Assembly: GCA_021200415.1 (NCBI GenBank)
Contig: JAJQGO010000041.1
Location: forward strand, 1 to 64,000
Source: Ruminococcus sp.
GTDB lineage: Bacteria; Bacillota; Clostridia; Oscillospirales; Ruminococcaceae
Reading direction: 5' to 3'
Length of the DNA: 64,000 bases
In this document: piece by piece, positions 36,931 to 45,887 of the stretch
Numbering within the stretch: the first letter of the stretch is position 1
How the letters are laid out: each line of letters begins with the position of its first letter
Notes under the pieces: model-generated
What the model was told of the DNA's origin: nothing
The model's input: only the letters and a program-made list of their open reading frames with translations
Database searches by the model: none
Position numbers and translations under genes: made by a program

Positions 36931-37698
36931 CTATGGATACCTCGGCAGAGAATCATATATATGCAGCAAATATTTTCTCAGCACAACAGCGTCCGCAATT
37001 GTAACTGCTCCGTCATACATACAGTCCGCAGCCTCAACCTGAAGATCGTTCAGAATTACCTTATCCTGCAAAAGCTTGATAAGCAAAATAAAATCAAATG
37101 ATGTAACATAGCCGTCGCCGTCAAGATCTCCGCAGCAGCCGGGAACTACCTCTTCACGTTCGGGGATGTACTGATCCTCCAGCTCCTCGTCCGTTGCAAT
37201 AAAAAGCTGCTCCCAATACCAGCCGTATACAGTGCCTTCCTGATAGCAAACGCCAACTCCCATGTGGGTATAATTCTCATTCATAATATTTGCCCAGTGA
37301 CCGGAGGAATTTTTCCACTGCTCAAAGGTTGCCTCAACAGTTGTATTTCCGGCAGCTATATTTTCAGCTGCTCCCATGCAGGATATTTGATATTCCTCGA
37401 GAACCGTGTAAAATCCTGTACCGTCAGGGCGTGTGTGGCTGAAATAATCCACGCACTCAAGTGTTCTGACAAGGGAGGCGTTATTCAGCACGGGGACAGC
37501 GTAAACCGGCTTCAATCCGGCTTCTGTACGAGCTTCATTTACAAGGATTACCATTTCCTCCACGATGTTGAAGTAATCCGGAACTATCTCCTCAGCATAG
37601 GCAGGTCTGCGGCAAAATTCCACGCAAACGCTTGTAACTGCAATAAAAAACGACAGAAACATTCCACATAGCCTATTCAATAATGACCTTAATTTCAT
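36931..37698 (-). CDS. Secreted CAP/SCP-domain protein with C-terminal dockerin-like module
   Basis: Signal peptide; CAP motifs (VNEARTEAGL, YFSHTRPDGTGF, AENIAAG, WKNSSGHWANIMNENYTHMGVGV); GDLDGDGYVTSFDFILLIKLLQ / ADCMYDGAVTIADAVVLRKYLLH duplicated EF-hand-like motif. Confidence 0.85.
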   Translation of the reverse strand: MKLRSLLNRLCGMFLSFFIAVTSVCVEFCRRPAYAEEIVPDYFNIVEEMVILVNEARTEAGLKPVYAVPVLNNASLVRTLECVDYFSHTRPDGTGFYTVLEEYQISCMGAAENIAAGNTTVEATFEQWKNSSGHWANIMNENYTHMGVGVCYQEGTVYGWYWEQLFIATDEELEDQYIPEREEVVPGCCGDLDGDGYVTSFDFILLIKLLQDKVILNDLQVEAADCMYDGAVTIADAVVLRKYLLHIYDSLPRYP

Positions 37699-37814
37699 AC
37701 CGCACACCTCCAATCAAATTTCGACTTAATTATATCACAACAAGAATAAACTTTAAAGCTTTCATCGAAATTTTTGGTGAATCTGCACAATGAAATTCTA
37801 CAGTTTCACCAAAT

Positions 37815-37867
37815 AAAAAAAGCCGCAAAATGGCTAAACTTTGCCTATTTTGCGACGTTTTTAATAC
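37815..37867 (-). terminator. Terminator of the XRE-cupin-acyl-CoA synthetase gene
   Basis: Minus strand GTCGCAAAATAGGC...GCCATTTTGCGGC hairpin followed by TTTTTTT. Confidence 0.75.
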
Positions 37868-37912
37868 ATTTAAATTGTTTATAAAAATGCAATTTGTTCG
37901 GTACTGCCTTTA

Positions 37913-40216
37913 TTAGCTCTCCTTCAGCTCGACTCTGCGAATCTTTCCGCTGATAGTTTTCGGAAGCTCGTCCCTGAACTCCACGATTCTGGGGTACTTA
38001 TAAGGAGCTGTGTGCTTCTTGACGTAATTCTGAATTTCCTTTTTAAGCTCGTCCGTGCCGACTGTTCCCTTGGTGAGAACTATCGTTGCCTTTACAACCT
38101 GACCTCTGATTTCATCGGGAGCAGCTGTAACAGCGCATTCCAGCACGTATGGCAGCTCCATAATTACGCTTTCAATCTCAAAAGGTCCGATTCGGTAGCC
38201 GGAGGATTTAATGAGATCGTCCACACGTCCAACGTACCATAAATAGCCGTCCTCATCACGCCATGCGGTATCGCCTGTATGGTAAACGTTGTCATGCCAT
38301 GCTTCCTTGGTTTTCTCCTCATCACGGTAATAGCCCATGAAGAGTCCGCATGGTGAGCCTTTATCCGTGCGTATAACGATTTCGCCTGTTTCGCCGTCCT
38401 TTGCGCTTGTGCCGTCGGGGAGAACAATATCAACGTCATAGAGAACGCTCGGGATTCCCATAGAGCCGGGCTTTGCCGTCATTCCTACGAAGTTTCCCAC
38501 GGAAAGAGTTGTTTCGGTCTGTCCGAAGCCCTCCATCAGCTTAATTCCCGTTGCCTTGAGGAACTGATTATACACCTCGGGATTGAGCGCCTCGCCTGCA
38601 ACTGTAGCATACTTGACTGAGCTGAGGTCAAATTTCGAAAGATCCTCTTTGATGAAGAAGCGATACATTGTCGGCGGTGCGCAGAATGTGGTGATGTTGT
38701 ATTTTGCGAACATGGGGAGAATCTTGTTGGCATCGAATTTTTCAAAATCATACACAAAGACAGCCGTTTCGCTCATCCACTGACCATAGAGCTTGCCCCA
38801 GAGAGCCTTGCCCCAGCCTGTATCGGAAATGGTGAAGTGAATTCCGTTGGGGTCAACATTATGCCAGTAGCGTGCAGTAATGAAATGTCCGAGAGGATAC
38901 TTATGATTGTGTGTCGCGATTTTCGGATAGCCTGTCGTTCCCGAAGTAAAGAACATGAGCATCGGGTCGGAGCCGCAGGATTCCTCGCTCCTTGCGGGAC
39001 GTTCAAAAACATCGCTGAATTTATACATTTCCTTGTCAAAGGATTTCCAGCCGTCACGCTCGCCATGAGCAATTATTTTGAGTATGGGATAATCGCAGGC
39101 TGCTGCCGCAAGCTCAGCCTGATGGGCAACATCGCCGTCACCGGTGCAGACGATTGCGGAAACTCCTGCTGCGTCGAAGCGGTATTTGAAATCCTTTTCA
39201 ACAAGAAGATTTGTTGCGGGAATAACAATTGCCCCCATTTTGTGAAGCGCGATAATAGAGAACCAGAACTGATAATGCCTCTTGAGGACAAGCATAACTC
39301 TGTCGCCCTTTTTGATTCCGAGGGACTTGAAATAATTTGCCGTCATGTTGGAATATTTCTTTATATCGGCATAGGTAAAGCGGTTTTCCTCAAATTCATT
39401 TGATACATGAAGCAGTGCCAGCTTATCCGGACATTTTTCCGCAAGACCGTCAACTATATCGAAGCCGAAGTTAAAGTCCTCCTCGTTAAAGAACTCAACG
39501 CCTGTCATCATGCCCTTGCTGTCGGTTGAAACCTTTACAAACCTGTCGGAAATCGGGTCCTTAATGCCTGCAAGCTCAAAATTCGTAACTGCCGGAAGCT
39601 CCACAGATTCAACCTCCTGCGCCTTACGGGGATTTTCGTCAAGCACGACCGCATAAATACTGCATCCCCTGGCATCACCTGCCCAGACATCATGCTCCTC
39701 GCCGCTGTTGTAGTAAATCACGTCGCCCTCGTGAAGCTCCTCAACGTTATCGCCAATCTGCACCATAAGAGTTCCGCTGATAACAATATCAAACTCCTGT
39801 CCCTTATGGCGGCTCATATGCGGCTCACGGGAGGCCTCGTCAACGTAGGGAATCGTTACAAGGAACGGTTCGGCAATTTTATTTCTGAACTGGGGTGCAA
39901 GACGTTCATAATTGAATCCCGCACGGCGGGCAATCGGAACTCCCTCCCCTTTTCGCGTAATATTGTAGCTGCTCAGGCTCGGGCTGACACCCTCCATAAG
40001 GTCGGTGATTTCAACGCCGCAGGCATTTGCGAATTTATAGATAAATGTGAAGCTGAAATCTGTATTTCCTTCCTCATAGGCAAGATAATCCTCAAGGGAA
40101 ACATCGGATTTGACAGCCATTTCCTCCGGAGTGCAGCCAACAGATTCACGTACAGCCTTAATTCGTTCTGCAACCTCCTTTATTTTCAATTCCGGATCTT
40201 TTAACATTTCGCTCAT
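37913..40216 (-). CDS. AMP-binding acyl-CoA synthetase with N-terminal XRE HTH and cupin domains
   Basis: HTH (IKAVRESVGCTPEEMAVKSDVSLEDYLAYEEG), cupin (HKGQEFDIVISGTLMVQIGDNVEELHEGDVIYYNSGEEHDVWA), AMP-binding (MFFTSGTTGYPKIATH, GEALNPEVYNQF, YHTGDTAWRDEDGYLWYVGRVDDLIKSSGYRIGPFEIE). Confidence 0.93.
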   Translation of the reverse strand: MSEMLKDPELKIKEVAERIKAVRESVGCTPEEMAVKSDVSLEDYLAYEEGNTDFSFTFIYKFANACGVEITDLMEGVSPSLSSYNITRKGEGVPIARRAGFNYERLAPQFRNKIAEPFLVTIPYVDEASREPHMSRHKGQEFDIVISGTLMVQIGDNVEELHEGDVIYYNSGEEHDVWAGDARGCSIYAVVLDENPRKAQEVESVELPAVTNFELAGIKDPISDRFVKVSTDSKGMMTGVEFFNEEDFNFGFDIVDGLAEKCPDKLALLHVSNEFEENRFTYADIKKYSNMTANYFKSLGIKKGDRVMLVLKRHYQFWFSIIALHKMGAIVIPATNLLVEKDFKYRFDAAGVSAIVCTGDGDVAHQAELAAAACDYPILKIIAHGERDGWKSFDKEMYKFSDVFERPARSEESCGSDPMLMFFTSGTTGYPKIATHNHKYPLGHFITARYWHNVDPNGIHFTISDTGWGKALWGKLYGQWMSETAVFVYDFEKFDANKILPMFAKYNITTFCAPPTMYRFFIKEDLSKFDLSSVKYATVAGEALNPEVYNQFLKATGIKLMEGFGQTETTLSVGNFVGMTAKPGSMGIPSVLYDVDIVLPDGTSAKDGETGEIVIRTDKGSPCGLFMGYYRDEEKTKEAWHDNVYHTGDTAWRDEDGYLWYVGRVDDLIKSSGYRIGPFEIESVIMELPYVLECAVTAAPDEIRGQVVKATIVLTKGTVGTDELKKEIQNYVKKHTAPYKYPRIVEFRDELPKTISGKIRRVELKES

Positions 40217-40342
40217 AGCAAGCTTTCCTTTCTGAAATTTTAGGCATTGTCTCAAACGGTCTGTATTACACGTTCTCAAATCATACAGACTATATCATAA
40301 TAATTATACCATTGCAGCCGATATTTGTCAACGTCATATCAC

Positions 40343-40376
40343 AAAAAGACGCTCATCCGCACAAGGCAGATGAGCG
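40343..40376 (-). terminator. Terminator of the PL11 lyase gene
   Basis: Minus strand CGCTCATC...GATGAGCG hairpin followed by TCTTTTTG. Confidence 0.75.
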
Positions 40377-40431
40377 AAGGCAAAACATTTCAATTGAAGT
40401 AAAAAGGGAATAATATGAAAAGCTGATTAGC

Positions 40432-43134
40432 TTATTCGGCTGCAGCTGCGTACACATCGGGGAACTCCGGAAGAGGAGAGCCTGTTTCCAGGAAGTAATC
40501 CGTATGCGGCGGCTGGTTATATGCTACGTTCTGTCCGGCAACCTGTTCACGGTACTGAACATTGTGCATAAGCGTATAGATAGCGTATTCCGTTGTATAT
40601 GTTGTTCCGAAAACTCTGAGAGCCGTACCGTCTGACGTTGCAAATACCATTTCCTCACGCCAGTCGCCAAAGAGGTCGCAGGTAATGCAGGCATTCGACT
40701 TCGAGCTGTTGTTGTATGTTACGCCGTCACCTGTAAATACTCTTCCATAGCCGTACTGGTCAACTATTGCTCTGTCGAGGACGCATCTTTCAAGCGTACC
40801 CGTCCAGTATACAACTGAATTCTGCCCCCATTTTGTAATATCGTCCCAAGTGCATATCTGTGTACCTGTGGAGTCGTAAATAATTTCGTTGTGACTTCCT
40901 GAAAATTCCGCGCTGTTGTTTGAAGGAATGAGGTTATCGGCAATACATCTTCCTGTATCGCTGCTTGCTGTTTCTCTGAACAGTATCTCGCCTGTTGCGG
41001 CGTCACGGAGAGAAATTCCATAGCCTGATTCGCCTTCCTCATGGCACATGAATATTTCAAGTCCGGGATTATCGGGTATGAAATCGCCGACATGGAGAGC
41101 GTCGCCGTGACCAAGACCTGTTGTATAGAGGAGTGATCCGTCATCGTCAATTACAGCCGAACCCATTACAAGCTCATCCTTGCCGTCCTCATCAACATCC
41201 GCTGCCATGCAGTTATGATTTCCGTCGCCATATCCGGCAGCAGCTGAATTGTTTCCTGTGTCGAATGCCCAGCGTTCAACAAGCTTCTTGTCAACAACGT
41301 CATATGCGGTAGCTGTCATTCTTGTATAATAGCCTCTGCACATGATAACGCTTGGAGTTGTTCCGTCAAGATAAGCTGTTGCGGCAGTAAATCTGTCCAC
41401 ACGGTTTCCGTAGCTGTCGCCCCATGCGCTGACATCGCCTCTGCCCGGCTTATAATCAATAGTATCAAGTGCCTTTCCTGTTGCTCCCTCAAAGAGAGTG
41501 AGGTATTCAGGGCCGCTGAGGATTCTTCCTGCCGATGAACGATAATCAGCTGAAGCATCTCCTATAACCGTGCCTGTACCGTCAACAGTTCCGTCAGCGG
41601 TCTTGCAGACAATCTCCGCATATCCGTCGCCGTCATAGTCATATACCATGAACTGAGTATAATGAGCGCCCGCACGTATATTTATTCCGAGATCTATGCG
41701 CCAGAGCTTAGTTCCGTCCATTTCGTAGCAGTCAAGATATACATTTCCCGTATATCCGTCCTTTGAGTTATCCTGCGAATTTGAAGGATCCCATTTAAGT
41801 ATGATTTCATAATCTCCGTCACCGTCAACATCGCCTACGGACGCATCGTTCGGAGAGTACGAACAGGTTGTGCCGTCCGGCATTGTCAGATCGTCAGGCA
41901 CATCAAGAGGTATATCAAAATAAGCTCCGCTCTGACCGCTGTTTGCATTGGAAAGACTAATCGCAAGCTGAGCAAATTCCGTCATGGTATCTCCCACATA
42001 TGTATCAATTGTGTACCAGTCGGAAGCCGTACCCGATGAATCAAAGTAGCATGAAGCCTCATCTATAGTGCCTTCATATATTGCAGGAGTCTGTCCGTTT
42101 TTGTAGAGCTTGAATGTTGTATCCTCGCTGTCTGTTGCAAGGATTCGCCAGCTGACCATAACTCCGCTGCCGTTATAAGCTGCTGAAACTCCGCGGCTGA
42201 GTGCCTCAACCTGCTGCGCGCTTTCAGATATAGTCGTAGTTGTGGTGGTTGTCGTTGTTTCAGCTGTGGTTACAGTTGTTTCCGCAGCAGTTGTTGCAGT
42301 TTCGGTTACAACCGGAGTCTGAGCGTCAATAACCTCAGACGGCATTTCAACACGGCTGTCAGCAACTCCGCAGTAGCGGCACTCTGTGAAGTAATCAATG
42401 TTAGGACCGCCGTTTTCCGTAGCTGAAATAAATTTGATTTCATTTTCGCCCTCGGGGAGTGAAACGACTATAACAGCCTCCGACCAATCAGTCCATGAGC
42501 CTGTGCCTTCAAAATTCGCAAGGACAGCCTGTGTGCTGCCGTTTACGGAAATATACATCTGGCGGTTCTGGGTTGTTCCGTTGGCATATTTAATACGCAG
42601 CTTGTAATTCCCCGACATATCTACATTCACGGTAAATGCTGCCGAGCTGCCGATTTCATTGTCAAAGTTCACGTATGACGAGCCGCTGAAGCCCTCGTTT
42701 ACGGTTTCCGTCACCGAATTATAAAGCTCCGAATATTCTGCGAAATACTCATCATAGGGCGACATATCAAGCTTCACGTAATCGCCCACATACATATACC
42801 TGCTGGCTGTGGAAATCCATGTCATAACGTCTACAACGTCAGCAATATTCACATTTCCATCAGCATTTGCGTCAGCGCTGAGCATTGACGTATCGTCAAG
42901 CTCTCTGATTGTTGCGAGATAATACTGAATCTCAAGGGCATCCATGTTGCTGAGGCTGTAATCCGTCAGAGCGTCCCCGCGGACAAAATACTCCACGGAC
43001 GCATCGTAATCATCTGCGGAGCCTTCCGCAGAAGCCGAAACCGAAGCCGATGCAGGAAGTATAGTTCCCGAAGATGAAGCAGTAATCACTGCGCAGGTCA
43101 GGAACGCTGCGATTTGCCTGAATTTTCTGCTCAT
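40432..43134 (-). CDS. Secreted rhamnogalacturonan lyase: N-terminal dockerin-like module - CBM35-like - Thr linker - PL11
   Basis: Signal peptide; YFVRGDALTDYSLSNMDALEIQYYL / DANADGNVNIADVVDVMTWIS; CBM35-like (YVNFDNEIGSSAAFTVNVDMSGNYKLRIKYANGTTQNRQMYISVNG); PL11-like VEALSRGVSAAYNGSGVMVSWRILATDSEDTTFKLYKNG, NDASVGDVDGDGDYEIILKWDPSNSQDNSKDGYTGNVYLDCYEMDGT. Confidence 0.88.
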   Translation of the reverse strand: MSRKFRQIAAFLTCAVITASSSGTILPASASVSASAEGSADDYDASVEYFVRGDALTDYSLSNMDALEIQYYLATIRELDDTSMLSADANADGNVNIADVVDVMTWISTASRYMYVGDYVKLDMSPYDEYFAEYSELYNSVTETVNEGFSGSSYVNFDNEIGSSAAFTVNVDMSGNYKLRIKYANGTTQNRQMYISVNGSTQAVLANFEGTGSWTDWSEAVIVVSLPEGENEIKFISATENGGPNIDYFTECRYCGVADSRVEMPSEVIDAQTPVVTETATTAAETTVTTAETTTTTTTTTISESAQQVEALSRGVSAAYNGSGVMVSWRILATDSEDTTFKLYKNGQTPAIYEGTIDEASCYFDSSGTASDWYTIDTYVGDTMTEFAQLAISLSNANSGQSGAYFDIPLDVPDDLTMPDGTTCSYSPNDASVGDVDGDGDYEIILKWDPSNSQDNSKDGYTGNVYLDCYEMDGTKLWRIDLGINIRAGAHYTQFMVYDYDGDGYAEIVCKTADGTVDGTGTVIGDASADYRSSAGRILSGPEYLTLFEGATGKALDTIDYKPGRGDVSAWGDSYGNRVDRFTAATAYLDGTTPSVIMCRGYYTRMTATAYDVVDKKLVERWAFDTGNNSAAAGYGDGNHNCMAADVDEDGKDELVMGSAVIDDDGSLLYTTGLGHGDALHVGDFIPDNPGLEIFMCHEEGESGYGISLRDAATGEILFRETASSDTGRCIADNLIPSNNSAEFSGSHNEIIYDSTGTQICTWDDITKWGQNSVVYWTGTLERCVLDRAIVDQYGYGRVFTGDGVTYNNSSKSNACITCDLFGDWREEMVFATSDGTALRVFGTTYTTEYAIYTLMHNVQYREQVAGQNVAYNQPPHTDYFLETGSPLPEFPDVYAAAAE

Positions 43135-43478
43135 TGTAAATTCCTCCTTAAAAATGAAGTTAAATATAATTTGTATATAAAAATCCACTTTCTTAATTAC
43201 GTTTAGTTTATCATGCCTTCCCCAAAAAGTCAACACGAAACCATCACAAAGACTAAATTCATCAGTTTTTAAGCATAATTTATCAGGCGTTTGCGAAAAT
43301 TCACGCATTATCCTGTATTTTAACCCTATTTTTTGTCATTTTTTATAGTGACATACTTCACGAAATATGTTATAATGATAATGTATAAATAAAATCGATG
43401 TTAAGGCAGACAGCCGTATTCGGTATTTTACGTGTACACCTCTGCCCTGACTTCGTAATATAAAAGGACGTGCTGAAA

Positions 43479-44930
43479 ATGTCAAATTATGATGTAATTA
43501 TTGCAGGCTGCGGGGCTGCCGGTCTTTACGCAGCCATAAATCTGCCCTCTGACTTAAAAGTGCTTATTATCTGCAAGCGCGAACTGAGTCTGTGCAACTC
43601 CTCTCTCGCACAGGGCGGTATCGCAGGCGTTTACGACTGCCCCGCAGACAACATTCAGTATCACGAAAACGATACTCTCGTTGCAGGCGGATTCAAAAAC
43701 AATCCCGACGCTGTTCATACCCTCGTCAGCGAAGCCGCACAGGATATTCAGCGGATTATAAGTCTTGGCGTTGATTTCGACAAAAACCCTGACGGCACTT
43801 ATCACCGCACTCTTGAGGGCGGTCACAGTCACCACCGTATTTTCCACCATGCCGACGCTACGGGAGCTGAAATCACCTCTAAGCTTCTGGCTAAGGTTCA
43901 GACTCTCGAAAATGTCGATATTCTCGAAAATGCACTCCTTTGCAGCGTCAAAAAAACATCTGTGGGATATTCTGCTTTTGTTATGAAGGACGGCGAATAC
44001 AGCACACATAACTGCCACTTCATGATTCTTGCCACAGGCGGAATCGGCAGAGTTTACGAATTTACCACAAACTCCGCAATTGCTACAGGTGACGGCATTT
44101 GCTTCGCTTACGAAATGGGAGCGAAAATCAAGAATCTCAGCTATGTACAGTTCCACCCAACTGCCTTCAACAACAAAAATACACGTGAGTGCTTTCTTAT
44201 TTCCGAGGCTGTCCGCGGCGAGGGAGCTTATCTGCTGAACTGCCACGGCGAACGCTTTATGCAGAATTACGACAAGCGCCTTGAGCTTGCCCCGAGAGAT
44301 GTCGTTTCCCATGCGATTATTCTTGAATCGAGAAAGCAGAATTCCACGGAATTTTACCTTGATATAAGCTACAAGGACAGCGATTTCCTCAAAAAGCGTT
44401 TTCCTATGATTTACGAAAAGCTTCTTGAACAGGGCTTCGACCTGACAAAGGACAGAATCCCGATTTTCCCATGTCAGCATTATCTCATGGGCGGAATCGA
44501 TGTTGACAACAACGCCGAAACCTCACTTCCCAATCTCTATGCCTGCGGCGAATGCTCTCACACGGGAGTCCACGGCAGCAACCGTCTTGCAAGCAACTCT
44601 CTTCTGGAGGCACTTGTGTTCTCACGCCATGCGGCTCAGAGTATCGCGGGCAAAATAAGCTCATGCCCCAAAACCTTTGAGGAGGCTGATTTCAGCGCAA
44701 ATCTCGAAAACGAGCATATTCCGAAGGGATTCCGCACGGAAACACGCAAAATCATGCAGAACAGCCATTTTGTAATTCCCGATCAAAAGGCTGCCGCAGA
44801 GGGCTTCAGGCGTGTTAAGGAAATACGTGATAATCTGCTCAACAGCGGCTACTGTGTTGATACGGACTACGTTGAAGCAAAATCTCTCGTCACAGTCGCA
44901 TATATCATTCTTAAAGATGTAATTCAGTAA
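43479..44930 (+). CDS. nadB: L-aspartate oxidase
   Basis: FAD-binding VIIAGCGAAGLYAAINL, SSLAQGGIAG, EGGHSHHRIFHHADATG, GEGAYLLNCHGERFM, HYLMGGIDVD, GECSHTGVHGSNRLASNSLLEALVF. Confidence 0.95.
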   Translation: MSNYDVIIAGCGAAGLYAAINLPSDLKVLIICKRELSLCNSSLAQGGIAGVYDCPADNIQYHENDTLVAGGFKNNPDAVHTLVSEAAQDIQRIISLGVDFDKNPDGTYHRTLEGGHSHHRIFHHADATGAEITSKLLAKVQTLENVDILENALLCSVKKTSVGYSAFVMKDGEYSTHNCHFMILATGGIGRVYEFTTNSAIATGDGICFAYEMGAKIKNLSYVQFHPTAFNNKNTRECFLISEAVRGEGAYLLNCHGERFMQNYDKRLELAPRDVVSHAIILESRKQNSTEFYLDISYKDSDFLKKRFPMIYEKLLEQGFDLTKDRIPIFPCQHYLMGGIDVDNNAETSLPNLYACGECSHTGVHGSNRLASNSLLEALVFSRHAAQSIAGKISSCPKTFEEADFSANLENEHIPKGFRTETRKIMQNSHFVIPDQKAAAEGFRRVKEIRDNLLNSGYCVDTDYVEAKSLVTVAYIILKDVIQ

Positions 44931-44974
44931 GGGCAGCTCCATACAGGATTCTGCCAAAGGAAAGGATATGAATT

Positions 44975-45820
44975 ATGAAGCTTCTTCAGTGCTACATAGA
45001 TAACATAATTAACACTGCTCTCATGGAGGACATAAACTACATGGACGCAGCTGCGGATAATCTTATTCCGCCGGAGCATAAAAGCTCCGCATACTACGTT
45101 GCCAAGGACGACGGCGTGCTTTGCGGAATCGAAGTCGCAAAGCGTGTTTTTGAGCTTGTAGGCGGCGATGTGGAATTTAAAATTCTCATGAATGACGGTG
45201 CAAAGGTGAAAAAGGACGATATTATTGCCGAAATGGAGGGCAGCACTCTGACTCTCCTCAAGGGCGAACGAACTGCTCTCAACCTCCTTCAGCATATGTC
45301 GGGAATCGCCACAGCAACAAATAAATGCGTACAGCTTATTGACGGCACAAACGCCCATGTCACCGACACAAGAAAAACTCTTCCGGGACTCCGCGCATTA
45401 CAGAAATATGCCGTTACAGTCGGCGGCGGAAAGAATCACCGTTTCAATCTTTCGGACGCTGCTATGCTCAAGGATAATCATATTGACGCATACGGCAGCA
45501 TTACAGCCGCTGTAGCTGCCCTCCGTGAAAGGATAGGTCATACCGTCAAGGTGGAGGTTGAGGTGCGCACACTTGATGAGCTGAAGGAAGCGCTTGATGT
45601 GAACTGTGAGATAATCATGCTTGACAATATGAACTGCGACGAAATGCGTGAGGCTGTTGAAATTACCGCAGGGCGCGCGCTTCTTGAGGCTTCGGGAAAT
45701 ATCACCTCAGAGAATATACGTCAGGTTGCCGAAACGGGAGTTAATATTATTTCTCTCGGAGCGTTGACGCATTCGGTTAAGTGCTTTGATATTTCAATGA
45801 AAATCAACAAGGCTAAATAA
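44975..45820 (+). CDS. nadC: Nicotinate-nucleotide pyrophosphorylase (carboxylating)
   Basis: GERTALNLLQHMSGIAT, DTRKTLPGLRALQKYAVTVGGGKNHRFNLSDAAMLKDNHI, EASGNITSENIRQVAETGVNIISLGALTHSV. Confidence 0.97.
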   Translation: MKLLQCYIDNIINTALMEDINYMDAAADNLIPPEHKSSAYYVAKDDGVLCGIEVAKRVFELVGGDVEFKILMNDGAKVKKDDIIAEMEGSTLTLLKGERTALNLLQHMSGIATATNKCVQLIDGTNAHVTDTRKTLPGLRALQKYAVTVGGGKNHRFNLSDAAMLKDNHIDAYGSITAAVAALRERIGHTVKVEVEVRTLDELKEALDVNCEIIMLDNMNCDEMREAVEITAGRALLEASGNITSENIRQVAETGVNIISLGALTHSVKCFDISMKINKAK

Positions 45821-45835
45821 AAACATTACGACAGA

Positions 45836-45877
45836 CAAAAACATCCCTCGGCAAATTTCGGGGGATGTTTATTTTTT
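45836..45877. terminator. Bidirectional terminator between nadC and uvrC
   Basis: ACATCCCTCG...TCGGGGGATGT hairpin flanked by A-run and T-run. Confidence 0.75.
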
Positions 45878-45887
45878 GATTTGTAAT

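Noticed and set aside
38837-39403. Plus-strand 188-aa ORF opposite the acyl-CoA synthetase
   Set aside because: Antisense to conserved AMP-binding domain; no supporting start signals
43554-44480. Antisense 308-aa ORF opposite nadB
   Set aside because: Long but opposite a highly conserved nadB; composition typical of antisense frames
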